A DNA stretch of 64,000 nt from Pengzhenrongella sicca (GCF_017569225.1 NZ_CP071868.1:372001-436000), one strand, 5' to 3'. Shown: positions 48,085 through 57,372, numbered from the stretch's first letter. Notes: generated by a model from the sequence alone, not told the origin. Numbers and translations: made by a program.

Positions 48085-48569
48085 GCGCGCTTCCCCGGAC
48101 CGGCATCGGGATCGATGTCCACGCCTTCGCGCCTGCGGGTTCCGGGCGCGTGCTCGCCCTCGCCGGGCTGACCTGGCCGGGTGAGGCGGCGCTCGCCGGG
48201 CACTCGGACGCCGACGTCGTCGCGCACGCCGCCGCCGACGCGCTGCTCTCGGCCGCGGGGCTCGGCGACCTGGGCGTGAACTTCGGCACCGCCGAGCCGC
48301 AGTGGGCCGGCGCCTCGGGCGTCTCGCTGCTGGCCGAGGCGGCGCGGCGCGTCCGCGGCGCGGGCTTCCAGATCGGCAACGTCGCGGTCCAGGTGATCGG
48401 GACGCGTCCGAAGATCGGCGCGCGTCGGGCCGAGGCCGAGGCCGCCCTGTCGGCGGCGGCGGGAGCCGCGGTCAGCCTGTCCGCGACCACCACGGACGGT
48501 CTCGGCCTGACCGGCCGAGGCGAGGGCATCGCGGCGATCGCGACGGCGCTCATCGCCGCGATCGAGTAG
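48081..48569 (+). CDS. ispF: 2-C-methyl-D-erythritol 2,4-cyclodiphosphate synthase
   Basis: Cyclises CDP-ME 2-phosphate in the MEP pathway. It has 162 residues. Zinc-binding Asp and His are in IGIDVHAF and [19 protein letters not shown]; the C-terminal [18 protein letters not shown] is diagnostic. The GTG start is coupled to ispD (GTGA). The cysS gene that commonly follows is displaced by about 6 kb. Confidence 0.96.
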   Translation: MSALPRTGIGIDVHAFAPAGSGRVLALAGLTWPGEAALAGHSDADVVAHAAADALLSAAGLGDLGVNFGTAEPQWAGASGVSLLAEAARRVRGAGFQIGNVAVQVIGTRPKIGARRAEAEAALSAAAGAAVSLSATTTDGLGLTGRGEGIAAIATALIAAIE

Positions 48570-48862
48570 CTCCGCGCTCAGAACGGCGGGGGTTCGTCGT
48601 CGGGACGCGGGGTCTCGTCGGCGTGCGGCCCCGGCGGGGGATCGATGCGGGGGACCCGAGGTTGGCGGCCGACGTCGCGCCGCCGGTCCCGTCGGCGTGG
48701 AACCCGTCGTCACTGACACCCACCTAGAGGCGTCGGGCCCCCATCCACCCCCGCGCCTAAGGCCCGCCGACCCAGAATCTCGGGTATCTGCCCGATCCCC
48801 GCGGCACCCCTGTGCGATCACGATGGAACGCATCGAGAGGGATGCACGAGGAGGAACGACAG
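48570..48862. other. Gap after ispF, no supported gene
   Basis: The 293 bp hold only short open frames. On the minus strand one ends in a Pro/Asp/Glu-rich peptide (DETPRPDDEPPPF), but it has a stop 38 codons upstream and no start, so it may be a gene remnant. Confidence 0.5.
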
Positions 48863-49117
48863 ATGAGCATCACCACGGACCACATCGCTTGGGTCCAGCA
48901 CTCCTACCGGGTCGAGCAGGCCGAGCGCGAGATCGCGCGGCGCCTGCTCGTCGAGGCGGGCGCGCCGGCGTCGGGGACGCCGACGCGAACACGAACGACG
49001 CCAACACCAACGACGCCAACACCAACGGCGACGACGACGCCAGGTACAGCCACGCCGAGCGCGGCACCCGCGCGGGCCGCCCACACCCACGACCACTCCC
49101 ACGCCCTGACCCGGTGA
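48863..49117 (+). CDS. Small Thr/Pro-repeat protein, hypothetical
   Basis: An 84-residue product. ATG 48863 follows GAGGAGGAAC by about 6 nt, a very good ribosome site. The N-terminal 30 residues (MSITTDHIAWVQHSYRVEQA onward) look like a normal amphipathic helix. The middle is a Thr/Pro repeat derived from a 15-bp tandem repeat, and the C-terminus is His-rich (HTHDHSHAL). No family was recognised. It is first gene of the accessory block. Confidence 0.6.
   Translation: MSITTDHIAWVQHSYRVEQAEREIARRLLVEAGAPASGTPTRTRTTPTPTTPTPTATTTPGTATPSAAPARAAHTHDHSHALTR
48980..49024 (+). repeat. 15-bp tandem repeat, three copies, coding
   Basis: ACGACGCCAACACCA occurs exactly at 48995 and 49010, with a diverged copy at 48980; it encodes TPTPT-type pentapeptides. 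Confidence 0.9.
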
Positions 49118-49127
49118 ACGACCCAGG

Positions 49128-50063
49128 TCAGGGCAGCAGGATCATCTTCCCGTTCGCCTGGCCGGCGAGTCCCGCGCGGTGCGCGCGGGCGGCGTCGGCG
49201 AGCCGGTAGGTCGCCGCGATGCGCACGTCGAGCCGGCCCGCGACCACGAGGTCGACCAGCTTGCGGCGGGCGGCGTTGCGGATCTCCGTGCCCGGATCGG
49301 CGCCCGGGCCGTTCCCGAGCACCTGGACCTGGAGCGCGGCCCCGTGCGCGAAGCCCGCGATCGTGGCGATGCGCTTGCGGTCGTGCACCACCGCGACCGA
49401 GACGTCGAGCGCCTCGTTCGTGCCGACGGTGTCGATAGCCGCGTCGACGACGCCGCCCGCCGCGGCCCGCACGCGGTCGGCGAGCCCCGGGCCGTACACG
49501 ACCGGGGTCGCGCCGAGGTCCATCACGTACTCGTGGTTGGCGCGGCCCGCGGTGCCGATGACGCGCGCGCCGCGGGAGCGGGCGATCTGCACGACCATCG
49601 AGCCGACGCCGCCCGAGGCGCCGTGCACCAGCACGGTGTCGCCGGTGCCCACCCGCGTCGCGGTCACCGCGTGCATCGCGGTCGACCCGGCGAGCAGGAG
49701 GCCGCCCGCCTTCTCCCAGCTCAGCGACGGTGGCTTGGGGACGGTGTTCGCCGCGCGCACGATCAGCTGCTCGGCGTAGGCACCGGGCGCCCGGTAGGCG
49801 ATCACCTCGTCGCCGACGGAGACGTCGTCGACGTCGGGCCCGATCGCCAGCACCGTCCCGGCCGCCTCGCTGCCCAGCCGCAGCGGCAGGCGCGCGGCAT
49901 CGGTGCCGTAGGCGCCGGTGTAGGTCTTCCAGTCCGTCGGGTTGACCCCGGCCGCGTGCACCGCGAGCAGGACCTGGCCCGGGCCGGGCGCGCCGGGGTC
50001 GACGTCGATCAGGGACAGGACCTCGGGGCCGCCGTACGCGGTCGCCACCACTGCGTGCACCAT
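49128..50063 (-). CDS. NADPH:quinone oxidoreductase-like (MDR family)
   Basis: A 311-residue zinc-free medium-chain reductase. The N-terminal GroES-like half starts MVHAVVATAYGGPEVLSL. The Rossmann half has VLVHGASGGVGSMVVQIARSRGARVIGT (about 143-170) for NADPH. No structural zinc cysteines are present. The ATG at 50063 fits family alignments. It lies 50 bp downstream of the sugar-lactone oxidase in the same direction, so the two may be co-transcribed. The substrate is unknown. Confidence 0.85.
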   Translation of the reverse strand: MVHAVVATAYGGPEVLSLIDVDPGAPGPGQVLLAVHAAGVNPTDWKTYTGAYGTDAARLPLRLGSEAAGTVLAIGPDVDDVSVGDEVIAYRAPGAYAEQLIVRAANTVPKPPSLSWEKAGGLLLAGSTAMHAVTATRVGTGDTVLVHGASGGVGSMVVQIARSRGARVIGTAGRANHEYVMDLGATPVVYGPGLADRVRAAAGGVVDAAIDTVGTNEALDVSVAVVHDRKRIATIAGFAHGAALQVQVLGNGPGADPGTEIRNAARRKLVDLVVAGRLDVRIAATYRLADAARAHRAGLAGQANGKMILLP

Positions 50064-50113
50064 CTGACGATCATGGCCCGATCCGGGCGTCGTGGCGACA
50101 GGAAACGGGCCGA

Positions 50114-51460
50114 TCAGCGCGCGATCGGGCCGAACACGCGGTCGGTGTAGGGGTTCGCGAACATCCCGCCCGGATCCTCGGCGCGCCGCACGGCCAGGAA
50201 GTCCTCGAAGCGCGGATACAGCGCGCGCAGGTCGGTCGCCGCCAGGCCGTGCAGCTTCCCCCAGTGCGGGCGCCCGCCGACGGCGGCGACGATGCGCTCC
50301 GCCGCGGCGAAGTAGCGCACGTGGGGGCGGCGCAGGTACGCGTGCACGGCGACATACGCGGTCTCGCGCTGGTGCGCGGTCGAGAGCCAGACGTCGTCGG
50401 CCGCCGCGAAGCGGACCTCGACAGGAAAGGACACCTGCTCGCCGCTGGACTCGATCCAGGCGTCGAGCTCGGCGAGCACCTGCGGCAGCGCGGCCCGGGG
50501 GATCGCGTACTCCATCTCGCGGAACCGCACGCGACGAGGTGAGACGAACACGTCCGCCGACGGCGCGCGGTAGTGCCGCGCGGTCAGCGCGCGGGCGGCG
50601 AACGAGTTCACCCGCGCGGTCAGGCGCGGTGCGGCGTCCGTGAGCCGGTTGGTCACCTCGAAGGTGGCGTTCGACAACAGCTCGTCGTCGACCCAGCGCC
50701 GGACCCGCCCGAGCGGCTCGGGCGTCGCGGCGGGGCACCGGTTGTTGCGCTTGGTCAGCGTCCGGCGCGTGTGCGGGAACCAGTAGAACTCGAAGTGGTC
50801 GTTCGCCTCGACGAGGCCGTCAGGCCCGGACAGCTCCTCGAGCACGCGGTCGAGCGGCCACGGCTCCTCGCGGGCCGCGAGCAGGAACGCCGGCACGACG
50901 GCGAGCGTCACCGCGGCCAGCACGCCGACCGAGCCCAGGCCGAGCCGCGCCGCCTCGAACAGCTCGGGCCGCGCGTCGGGCGAGGCCTCGTGCACCTCAC
51001 CCGCGGCGGAGACCACGCGCACCGCCGTGACCTGGCCACTGATCCCCGGCAGGCGCACGCCGGTTCCGTGCGTGCCGGTGCAGATCGCCCCGGCGACGCT
51101 CTGGCGGTCGATGTCCCCGAGGTTGGGCAGGGCGAGCCCGCGGGCGGCGAGGGTCCGGTTGAGCGCCCCCAACCTGATGCCGGCGCCCACCGTCACCGTC
51201 GTCGTCCCGTCCGCGGCGGTGGCGACCGGCCCGACCCCGGCGAGCCGGTCCAGCCGAACCATGACGCCGTCGGTCACGGCGGCGCCGGTGAAGGAGTGCC
51301 CGGCGCCGACGACGCGCAGCCGTCGGCCGGCGGCCCCCGCCGCACGAACGGCGGCGACGAGGTCCTCCAGATCGGCCGGGACGGCCTCCTGTTCGGGCTG
51401 GCACCGCTCGGTCCGGGCCCAGTTCTCCCACCGCAGGGGGGTATCGCGACGAGGCGTCAT
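50114..51460 (-). CDS. FAD-linked sugar-1,4-lactone oxidase (D-arabinono-1,4-lactone oxidase type)
   Basis: A 448-residue flavoprotein. The FAD-binding PCMH domain (about 20-190) has VVGAGHSFTGAAVTDG with His55, the residue that covalently holds FAD in this family, and GTHGTG. The C-terminal ALO domain ends with HWGKLHGL and RFEDFLAVRRAEDPGGMF, close to aldonolactone and alditol oxidases. ATG 51460 follows AGAGGA. It is divergent from the TetR gene. The exact lactone or polyol substrate is not determinable here. Confidence 0.88.
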   Translation of the reverse strand: MTPRRDTPLRWENWARTERCQPEQEAVPADLEDLVAAVRAAGAAGRRLRVVGAGHSFTGAAVTDGVMVRLDRLAGVGPVATAADGTTTVTVGAGIRLGALNRTLAARGLALPNLGDIDRQSVAGAICTGTHGTGVRLPGISGQVTAVRVVSAAGEVHEASPDARPELFEAARLGLGSVGVLAAVTLAVVPAFLLAAREEPWPLDRVLEELSGPDGLVEANDHFEFYWFPHTRRTLTKRNNRCPAATPEPLGRVRRWVDDELLSNATFEVTNRLTDAAPRLTARVNSFAARALTARHYRAPSADVFVSPRRVRFREMEYAIPRAALPQVLAELDAWIESSGEQVSFPVEVRFAAADDVWLSTAHQRETAYVAVHAYLRRPHVRYFAAAERIVAAVGGRPHWGKLHGLAATDLRALYPRFEDFLAVRRAEDPGGMFANPYTDRVFGPIAR

Positions 51461-51538
51461 AGGCCACTATTTCCTCTGGTCGGGTGTCCAGGTCAAGTGG
51501 GTGGTCCGTGGTGTCATCGAGTGGGACGATCGGGAGAA

Positions 51539-51552
51539 CGTCACAGGTGACG
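51539..51552. promoter_or_regulatory. Small palindrome upstream of the TetR gene
   Basis: CGTCAC-AG-GTGACG lies between the divergent oxidase and regulator genes, a possible half of a TetR operator. It is short, so chance is possible. Confidence 0.3.
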
Positions 51553-51576
51553 ATGGATGCGCACAAGGGGGCACAG

Positions 51577-52182
51577 ATGTCACGTCTTCCAATGGCCGCG
51601 CGACGCGAGCAACTCGTGAACGCGGCCATGACGGTCGCGATCCGCGACGGTATCGAGGCGGCCACGGTCCGCGCGGTGGCCGCCGAGGCCGGAGTCTCGC
51701 TCGGCGTCGTGCACTACTGCTTCGAGGACAAGAACGAGCTGCTCCGTGAGGTCGGCCACGCCATCACCGCCCAGAACGTCGCGCGCGTGGCCTTCGACCC
51801 GGTGCCGCGGGAGCAGCCGTCCGCGCGGGCCGCGATCGGCGTCGCGCTCGGCGTGGTGTGGGACGCGATGCGGGAGAACCGCGGCGCCCAGCTGCTCAGC
51901 TACGAGCTCACGACCACCTCGCTGCGCACGCCCGAGCTGCACAAGGTCGCCGGGCTGCAGCTCGAGCACAACTGGACCGTGGCCGAGCGGGTGCTGACCG
52001 AGGCGGCCGAGCTCGCGGGCATGTCCTGGTCCGTGTCGGGGCGCAGCCTCGCCCGGCTCGCGGTTGCGGCCCTCGACGGCGTCTCGCTCGCGTGGCTCGT
52101 CGACGGCGACGACGACGCGGCCCTCGCCGCGCTCTCGTCGTTCGCGGACCACATCGCGACGTACGCGCGGGTCACGGGGTGA
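51577..52182 (+). CDS. TetR-family transcriptional regulator
   Basis: A 201-residue regulator. The N-terminal helix-turn-helix (about 8-55) includes REQLVNAAMTVAIRDGIEAATVRAVAAEAGVSLGVVHYCFEDKNELL, of which the last part is the recognition helix region. The C-terminal ligand domain is unassigned. ATG 51577 follows AAGGGGG by 6 nt and is preferred to an ATG eight codons earlier. It overlaps the MFS gene by 4 bp (GTGA), so it probably controls the transporter and perhaps the divergent oxidase. Confidence 0.9.
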   Translation: MSRLPMAARREQLVNAAMTVAIRDGIEAATVRAVAAEAGVSLGVVHYCFEDKNELLREVGHAITAQNVARVAFDPVPREQPSARAAIGVALGVVWDAMRENRGAQLLSYELTTTSLRTPELHKVAGLQLEHNWTVAERVLTEAAELAGMSWSVSGRSLARLAVAALDGVSLAWLVDGDDDAALAALSSFADHIATYARVTG

Positions 52183-53411
52183 CCCCACCCGCCGCGGCGG
52201 ACCGGCGGGCCCGCGCGGCCGTCTCCGGGGCCTTCGCCATCCAGGGGTTCGCCTACGCCGGGCTGCTGTCGGGCCTGCCGGGCTTCAAGCAGCGGTTCGG
52301 CATCGACGACCTCACGGTCACGCTCACGATCCTCGGGGTGTGCGTGGCGGCGGGCACCGGCAGCGCGCTCGCCGCGCGAGCGGTCCGGACGCGGCCGAGC
52401 GCCCAGGTCCTGCGGTGCGGGCTCGTCGTCGTCGCCATCGCCGTGACCGCGATCGCGCTCGCGCCGGGTCGGGCCGCCTTCGTCGCGGCGTTCGTCGTCT
52501 ACGGCGTCGGCCTGGGCCTCGTGGACGCGGGCACGAACATGCAGGCGGTCGCCGTCGAGCGTCGCTACCGGCGCAGCATCCTCACCTCCTGCTACGCCGC
52601 GTGGTCGGTCGGCGGCATCCTCGGCGCGCTGTGGGCCTCGGGCGCCGCCGCGCTCGGGCTCGGGCACGTCGCGGCGATCGCCGCCGTGACGGCCGTCGTC
52701 GTCGTGGCCGCCGCGGCGTGCTGGCGGGACCTGCTGGCGGCGCCGGCCAGCCCCGAGGCCGGCCCCGCGGGCAGCTCCGACGCGCCGGGCGGTTCCGGCC
52801 CCGCGGGCGCGCACCCGTTCGTCGCCCCGTGGTCGGGCATCTTCGTGCTCGGCCTCGCGATCGTCGGCTACTACGTCGCCGACTCCGCGGTCTCCGCCTG
52901 GAGCGCCATCTACGTGCATGACGTGCTGCTCGGCTCGGCGATCGTCGCCCCGCTCGGCTACGCCGGCTACCTCGCCACGACCCTCGTGTCGCGCCTCGCG
53001 GGCGACCGCGTCGTGCGCGCCGTCGGCCGCGTGCGGGTCGTCCGGGCGAGCGGCGTGATCGGCGCCGCCGGCCTGCTCGCGGTCGTGCTCGCGCCGGGGC
53101 CCGCCGTGGCGATCGCCGGGTTCGCGCTCGCGGGCCTCGGCCTCGGCGTCGTCGCGCCGCTGTGCTTCGCCGCGGCGGGCGAGCTGGCGCCGGCCGCCGC
53201 CGACGTCGTCATCGCGCGCCTGAACGTCTTCAACTACGTCGGGGCGGTGCTCGGCGGGGTCCTCGTCGGCGGGATCGGGGTCGGGAGCACGCTGCGGATC
53301 GCGTTCGCGGTGCCGCTCGCGCTCGCACTCGTCGTCGCCTGCCTCGCGCCGTGGTTCGCGGCCCGCAGCACGCGGGTCGTCGGCCCCGTGCAGGACGGGG
53401 CCCGGCCGTGA
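52179..53411 (+). CDS. Major facilitator superfamily transporter
   Basis: A 410-residue membrane transporter with about 11-12 helices. The first helix region is AVSGAFAIQGFAYAGLLSGLPGFKQRFG, and a central Ser/Gly/Pro-rich cytoplasmic loop lies near 185-205. It resembles the FucP/YbjJ-type MFS proteins of actinobacteria. The GTG start overlaps the TetR stop, and its own stop overlaps the next start (GTGA), so three genes form one unit. The substrate is unknown. Confidence 0.87.
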   Translation: MTPPAAADRRARAAVSGAFAIQGFAYAGLLSGLPGFKQRFGIDDLTVTLTILGVCVAAGTGSALAARAVRTRPSAQVLRCGLVVVAIAVTAIALAPGRAAFVAAFVVYGVGLGLVDAGTNMQAVAVERRYRRSILTSCYAAWSVGGILGALWASGAAALGLGHVAAIAAVTAVVVVAAAACWRDLLAAPASPEAGPAGSSDAPGGSGPAGAHPFVAPWSGIFVLGLAIVGYYVADSAVSAWSAIYVHDVLLGSAIVAPLGYAGYLATTLVSRLAGDRVVRAVGRVRVVRASGVIGAAGLLAVVLAPGPAVAIAGFALAGLGLGVVAPLCFAAAGELAPAAADVVIARLNVFNYVGAVLGGVLVGGIGVGSTLRIAFAVPLALALVVACLAPWFAARSTRVVGPVQDGARP

Positions 53412-54589
53412 CGGCGCCGACGCTCGGCGACCGCCTCTCGGCCGCGACGGCAGGCCTGCCCGCGCCGCTGGTAATCGTCGACCTCGACGCGCTCGACGCG
53501 AACGCCGCGGACCTCGTCCGGCGGGCCGACGGCGTCCCCGTGCGGGTCGCGAGCAAGTCGGTGCGGGTGCGCTGGGTGCTCGAGCGCGTGCTCGCCCGGC
53601 CCGGCTTCGCGGGCGTGATGGCGTACTCGCTGCGCGAGGCCCTGTGGCTCGTCTCCCACGGGGCCCGGGACGTGCTGGTGGGCTACCCGACGGTCGACGC
53701 CGGCGCGCTCGCGCGGCTAGGCGCGGACCCGGCGGCGGCGGCGGCGATCACCCTGATGGCCGACGACGTCGCGCACCTCGCGCTCGCGGCCCGCGCGGCG
53801 GAGGCGGGCGGGCAGCGCCTGCAGGTCTGCCTCGACGTCGACGCGTCGCTGCGCCTGGGCGCCGGCCGGTTCGGGCTGCACCTGGGCGTGCGCCGCTCGC
53901 CCGTGCACGACCCGGCGCAGGCGGCCACGCTCGCCGCGGCCGCGACGGCGTACGACGGCGTCACGATCCGCGGCGTGATGTTCTACGAGGCCCAGGTCGC
54001 CGGCCTGCCCGACTCCGGCCCGGGCGTCCGGCTCGTCAAGCGCGCCTCGATCGCCGACCTCGCGCGACGCCGCGGTCGGGTCGTGGACGCCGTCCAGCAG
54101 GCGATCGGGCGCCCGCTCGAGCTCGTGAACTCGGGCGGCAGCGGCTCCGTGCAGTCCACCGTGAGCGACCCCGCGGTGACCGAGGCGACCGCCGGCTCGG
54201 GGCTGTTCGTCCCGACGCTGTTCGACCACTACCGCTCGTTCGCGCCGCGGCCCGCCGCGTACTTCGGGCTCGACGTCGTGCGCCGGCCGGGTCCGGGGTA
54301 CGTGACGGCCGCCGGCGGCGGGTACATCGCGTCCGGGCCGGCCACCCGGTCGCGCCAGCCGCTGCCCGTCGGCGAGGGGCTGCGCCTGACGCCGCGCGAG
54401 GGCGCGGGCGAGGTGCAGACGCCGCTGCGCGTCGTCGGCCGTGGGCCCGCGATCGGGGACCGGCTCTGGTTCCGGCACGCCAAGGCGGGCGAGGTGATGG
54501 AGCGCTTCGACGCGGTACACGTCGTGCAGGGCGACGCGGTCGTGGCGACCGTGCCGACGTACCGGGGCGAGGCGCAGAACTTCGGCTGA
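53408..54589 (+). CDS. PLP-dependent amino acid deaminase/aldolase (fold type III)
   Basis: A 393-residue enzyme with an alanine-racemase-like barrel (LVIVDLDALDANAADLVRRA near residue 21) and the PLP lysine Lys50 in RVASKSVR. The C-terminal beta domain resembles D-threonine aldolase and D-serine dehydratase, with DHYRSF and WFRHAKAGEVMERFD; the last segment carries the usual His and acidic metal ligands. The GTG overlaps the MFS stop. Similar enzymes sit next to sugar-lactone oxidases in other actinobacteria, from memory. The substrate is unproven. Confidence 0.85.
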   Translation: MTAPTLGDRLSAATAGLPAPLVIVDLDALDANAADLVRRADGVPVRVASKSVRVRWVLERVLARPGFAGVMAYSLREALWLVSHGARDVLVGYPTVDAGALARLGADPAAAAAITLMADDVAHLALAARAAEAGGQRLQVCLDVDASLRLGAGRFGLHLGVRRSPVHDPAQAATLAAAATAYDGVTIRGVMFYEAQVAGLPDSGPGVRLVKRASIADLARRRGRVVDAVQQAIGRPLELVNSGGSGSVQSTVSDPAVTEATAGSGLFVPTLFDHYRSFAPRPAAYFGLDVVRRPGPGYVTAAGGGYIASGPATRSRQPLPVGEGLRLTPREGAGEVQTPLRVVGRGPAIGDRLWFRHAKAGEVMERFDAVHVVQGDAVVATVPTYRGEAQNFG

Positions 54590-54675
54590 GCCGCGCCCGA
54601 GGTCGGCGGCGGGTCGCTGGCGGGGTCGCGGAGGTCGGCGGCGAGGTCGCGGACCGCGCCGGAGCGATGCCCCGG

Positions 54676-54681
54676 TAACCT
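54676..54681 (+). promoter_or_regulatory. -10-like hexamer 6 nt before cysS
   Basis: TAACCT, 6 nt, then GTG at 54688; leaderless geometry. It would give cysS its own promoter after the accessory block. Confidence 0.5.
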
Positions 54682-54687
54682 TGGGTC

Positions 54688-56136
54688 GTGAGCCTTCGCC
54701 TTTTTGATTCCGCCACGCGCACGGTGCGCGACTTCGAACCCGTCGTCCCGGGCGAGGTCGGCATCTACCTGTGCGGCGCGACGGTGCAGGCCCCCCCGCA
54801 CATCGGCCACCTGCGGTCCGCGGTGGCGTTCGACGTGCTCGCGCGCTGGCTCATGCGCTCGGGCAACACCGTCACGCTGATCCGCAACGTCACCGACATC
54901 GAGGACAAGATCCTCGCCAAGTCCGCGGACGCGGGCCGCCCCTGGTGGGCGTGGGCGCTGCAGAACGAGCGCGCATTCACCGCGGCCTACGCCGCGGTCG
55001 GCGTGCTGCCGCCCGACTACGAGCCGCGCGCGACCGGCCACGTGCCGCAGATGATCGAGCTCATGCAGCGCCTCGTCGACTCGGGGCACGCGTACGTCGC
55101 GGCCCCCGGCGACGTCTACTTCGACGTGTGCTCATACCCGGAGTACGGCGCGCTGACCAACCAGCGGGTCGACGACATGGTGCCGGCGCCCGACGGGGCC
55201 GGCGACGACGGCGTCGGCTCGGACAAGCGGGACCCGCGCGACTTCGCGCTCTGGAAGGCCGCCAAGCCCGGCGAGCCGGCGACGGCGAGCTGGGCGACGC
55301 CGTTCGGTCGCGGCCGGCCCGGCTGGCACCTCGAGTGCTCGGCGATGGCGCTGCGCTACCTCGGCGACACGTTCGACATCCACGGCGGCGGGCTCGACCT
55401 GCGCTTCCCGCACCACGAGAACGAGCAGGCCCAGTCGCGCGCGGCGGGCCTGGGGTTCGCGCGGTATTGGCTGCACAACGGCTGGGTCACCCAGGGCGGC
55501 GCGAAGATGAGCAAGTCGCTCGGCAACGGGCTGCTCGTGACCGAGGTGCTCGCGCGCTCGCGGGCCGTCGTGCTCCGGTACGCGATGACGGCGGTGCACT
55601 ACCGCTCGATGCTCGAGTGGACCGACGACACGCTGCGCGAGGCCGAGGCGACGTGGGACCGGCTCGCAGGCTTCGTCGAGCGCGCGGTCGAGGCCGTCGG
55701 GCCGGTCGACGACGACGACGTCGCCAAGGCCGAGCTGCCCGCCGACTTCGTCGCCGCGATGGACGACGACATCAACGTCCCGGCGGCCCTGGCCGTCGTG
55801 CACGAGTGGCTCAAGGCTGGCAACACCGCGCTCGCCGGCGGCGACTCGCTCGCCGCGCGCGAGGCGATGGTGGCGCTGCGGGGGATGCTCGACGTGCTCG
55901 GCCTCGATCCCGCCGGCGCGCAGTGGAGCTCGCGGGGGGACGACGACCGGTACGCGCACGCGCTCGGCGCCGTCGTCACCGCCGAGCTCGCGGCCCGCGC
56001 GCAGGCCCGCGCCGCAAAGGACTTCACGACGTCGGACGCCATCCGGGACCGCCTCGCGGCGGCCGGGGTGGTTGTCGAGGATTCACCGGCCGGGGCGAGA
56101 TGGTCGCTGGCCGCCACCTTGGAGGACAAGAACTGA
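54688..56136 (+). CDS. cysS: Cysteinyl-tRNA synthetase
   Basis: Charges tRNA-Cys. It has 482 residues. The zinc ligand Cys29 is in [12 protein letters not shown] is at 38-41, and KMSKS is at 273-277. WHLECSAMA and HHENEQAQS add further zinc-site residues. MshC, the mycothiol paralogue, is excluded by the full-length C-terminal anticodon domain. The stop shares one base with the rlmB start (TGATG). Confidence 0.96.
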   Translation: MSLRLFDSATRTVRDFEPVVPGEVGIYLCGATVQAPPHIGHLRSAVAFDVLARWLMRSGNTVTLIRNVTDIEDKILAKSADAGRPWWAWALQNERAFTAAYAAVGVLPPDYEPRATGHVPQMIELMQRLVDSGHAYVAAPGDVYFDVCSYPEYGALTNQRVDDMVPAPDGAGDDGVGSDKRDPRDFALWKAAKPGEPATASWATPFGRGRPGWHLECSAMALRYLGDTFDIHGGGLDLRFPHHENEQAQSRAAGLGFARYWLHNGWVTQGGAKMSKSLGNGLLVTEVLARSRAVVLRYAMTAVHYRSMLEWTDDTLREAEATWDRLAGFVERAVEAVGPVDDDDVAKAELPADFVAAMDDDINVPAALAVVHEWLKAGNTALAGGDSLAAREAMVALRGMLDVLGLDPAGAQWSSRGDDDRYAHALGAVVTAELAARAQARAAKDFTTSDAIRDRLAAAGVVVEDSPAGARWSLAATLEDKN

Positions 56137-57350
56137 TGGCAGGAAATTCGACGCGTCGCGGCGCGACACGTAAGCCCGGATCCAAAAAGGGCGCGCGGGT
56201 CGGCTCCGGCGGGCAGGGCCGGCAGTCCCTCGAGGGGCGCGGGCCGACGCCCAAGGCCACCGAGCGGCCGTACCACCCCGCGGGCAAGCGCAAGATCGCG
56301 AACGACCGCGCGGCCGCCGGGGAGCGCCGCCCGGCGCCGGCCGGCAGCGGCCGGCCCTCGTCCGCCGGTCGGGGCGCGCCCGAGCGCACGGGCCGCGGTG
56401 CGCCTGAGCGCACGGGCCGGGGCGCCCCCGAGCGCGCGACGGGCCGCGGCGCGTCAGGACGCAGCGTGGCCGGGGCGGGTCGCTCCGGCGCGCCCGCGGC
56501 GCGCGCGTCTCGCTCGGCGGCCGGCGGACGCGGCGGCAAGGGCGTCAGCGCGACCCACGAGATCGTCGGCGGTCGCAACTCCGTGCTCGAGGCGCTGCGC
56601 GCCGGCATCCCGGTGAGCACCGTCTACTACGGCACCCGCATCGAGACGGACGACCGCACACGCGAGATCCTCGCGATCGCGACCGGCCGCGGCTACCCGC
56701 TGCTCGAGGTCTCCAAGCTGGAGCTCGACCGGCTGACGGACGGCGCCATCCACCAGGGCGTTGCGATCCAGGTCCCGCCGTACGAGTACGCCGACCCGGA
56801 CGACCTGCTCGACGAGGCCTCCGACTCGCACGTCGCGCCGCTCATCGTCGCGCTCGACGGCGTGACCGACCCCCGCAACCTCGGCGCCGTGCTCCGGTCG
56901 GCCGGCGCGTTCGGCGCGCAGGGCGTGCTGGTGCCCGAGCGCCGCTCGGCGGGCGTCACGGCGTCGGCGTGGAAGGTGTCGGCCGGCGCGGCCGCCCGCG
57001 TCCCGGTCGCGCGCGCGACCAATCTGACGCGCGCGTTGCAGTCGTACCGCAAGGCGGGCTGCTTCGTCGTCGGCCTGGCCGGCGACGGCGACGTCGCGAT
57101 CTCCGACCTGCCGTTCGCGACCGACGGGCTCGTGCTCGTGGTCGGCTCGGAGGGCAAGGGGCTCTCGCGGCTCGTGCGCGAGAACTGCGACGCGGTCGCG
57201 TCGATCCCGATCGGTTCGGCGACGGAGTCGCTGAACGCGGGCGTCGCGGCCGGGATCGCCCTGTACGAGGTGGCCCGCATCCGCACCGCCGCCGCCGTGG
57301 CGACCGCGACCGCGACCGCGGCCGCCGCCGCGGAGGCCGCCGCCGGCTGA
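56136..57350 (+). CDS. rlmB: 23S rRNA 2'-O-methyltransferase (RlmB/TrmH, SpoU family)
   Basis: SAM-dependent ribose methylation of 23S rRNA. It has 404 residues. A basic, disordered N-terminal region (1-145) includes four RGAPERTG-like repeats (about 78-110). The substrate-binding domain starts HEIVGGRNSVLEALRAG. The SPOUT knot has LDGVTDPRNLGAVLRSAGAFG, VVGSEGKGLSRLVRENCD and IPIGSATESLNAGVAAGIALYE. The ATG at 56136 is coupled to cysS. An Ala/Thr-rich C-terminal tail of about 25 residues is low complexity. Confidence 0.94.
   Translation: MAGNSTRRGATRKPGSKKGARVGSGGQGRQSLEGRGPTPKATERPYHPAGKRKIANDRAAAGERRPAPAGSGRPSSAGRGAPERTGRGAPERTGRGAPERATGRGASGRSVAGAGRSGAPAARASRSAAGGRGGKGVSATHEIVGGRNSVLEALRAGIPVSTVYYGTRIETDDRTREILAIATGRGYPLLEVSKLELDRLTDGAIHQGVAIQVPPYEYADPDDLLDEASDSHVAPLIVALDGVTDPRNLGAVLRSAGAFGAQGVLVPERRSAGVTASAWKVSAGAAARVPVARATNLTRALQSYRKAGCFVVGLAGDGDVAISDLPFATDGLVLVVGSEGKGLSRLVRENCDAVASIPIGSATESLNAGVAAGIALYEVARIRTAAAVATATATAAAAAEAAAG
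56367..56465 (+). repeat. 24-bp tandem repeats in rlmB, coding
   Basis: Four units of GRGAPERT type begin at 56367, 56391, 56415 (27 bp, one extra codon) and 56442 (diverged). Confidence 0.88.
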
Positions 57351-57372
57351 GCCGTCTTCCGGGCATGTCGAC

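Noticed and set aside
48581-48700. Short minus-strand frame ending DETPRPDDEPPPF after ispF
   Set aside because: Only about 38 codons after an in-frame stop, with no start codon; at most a gene remnant.
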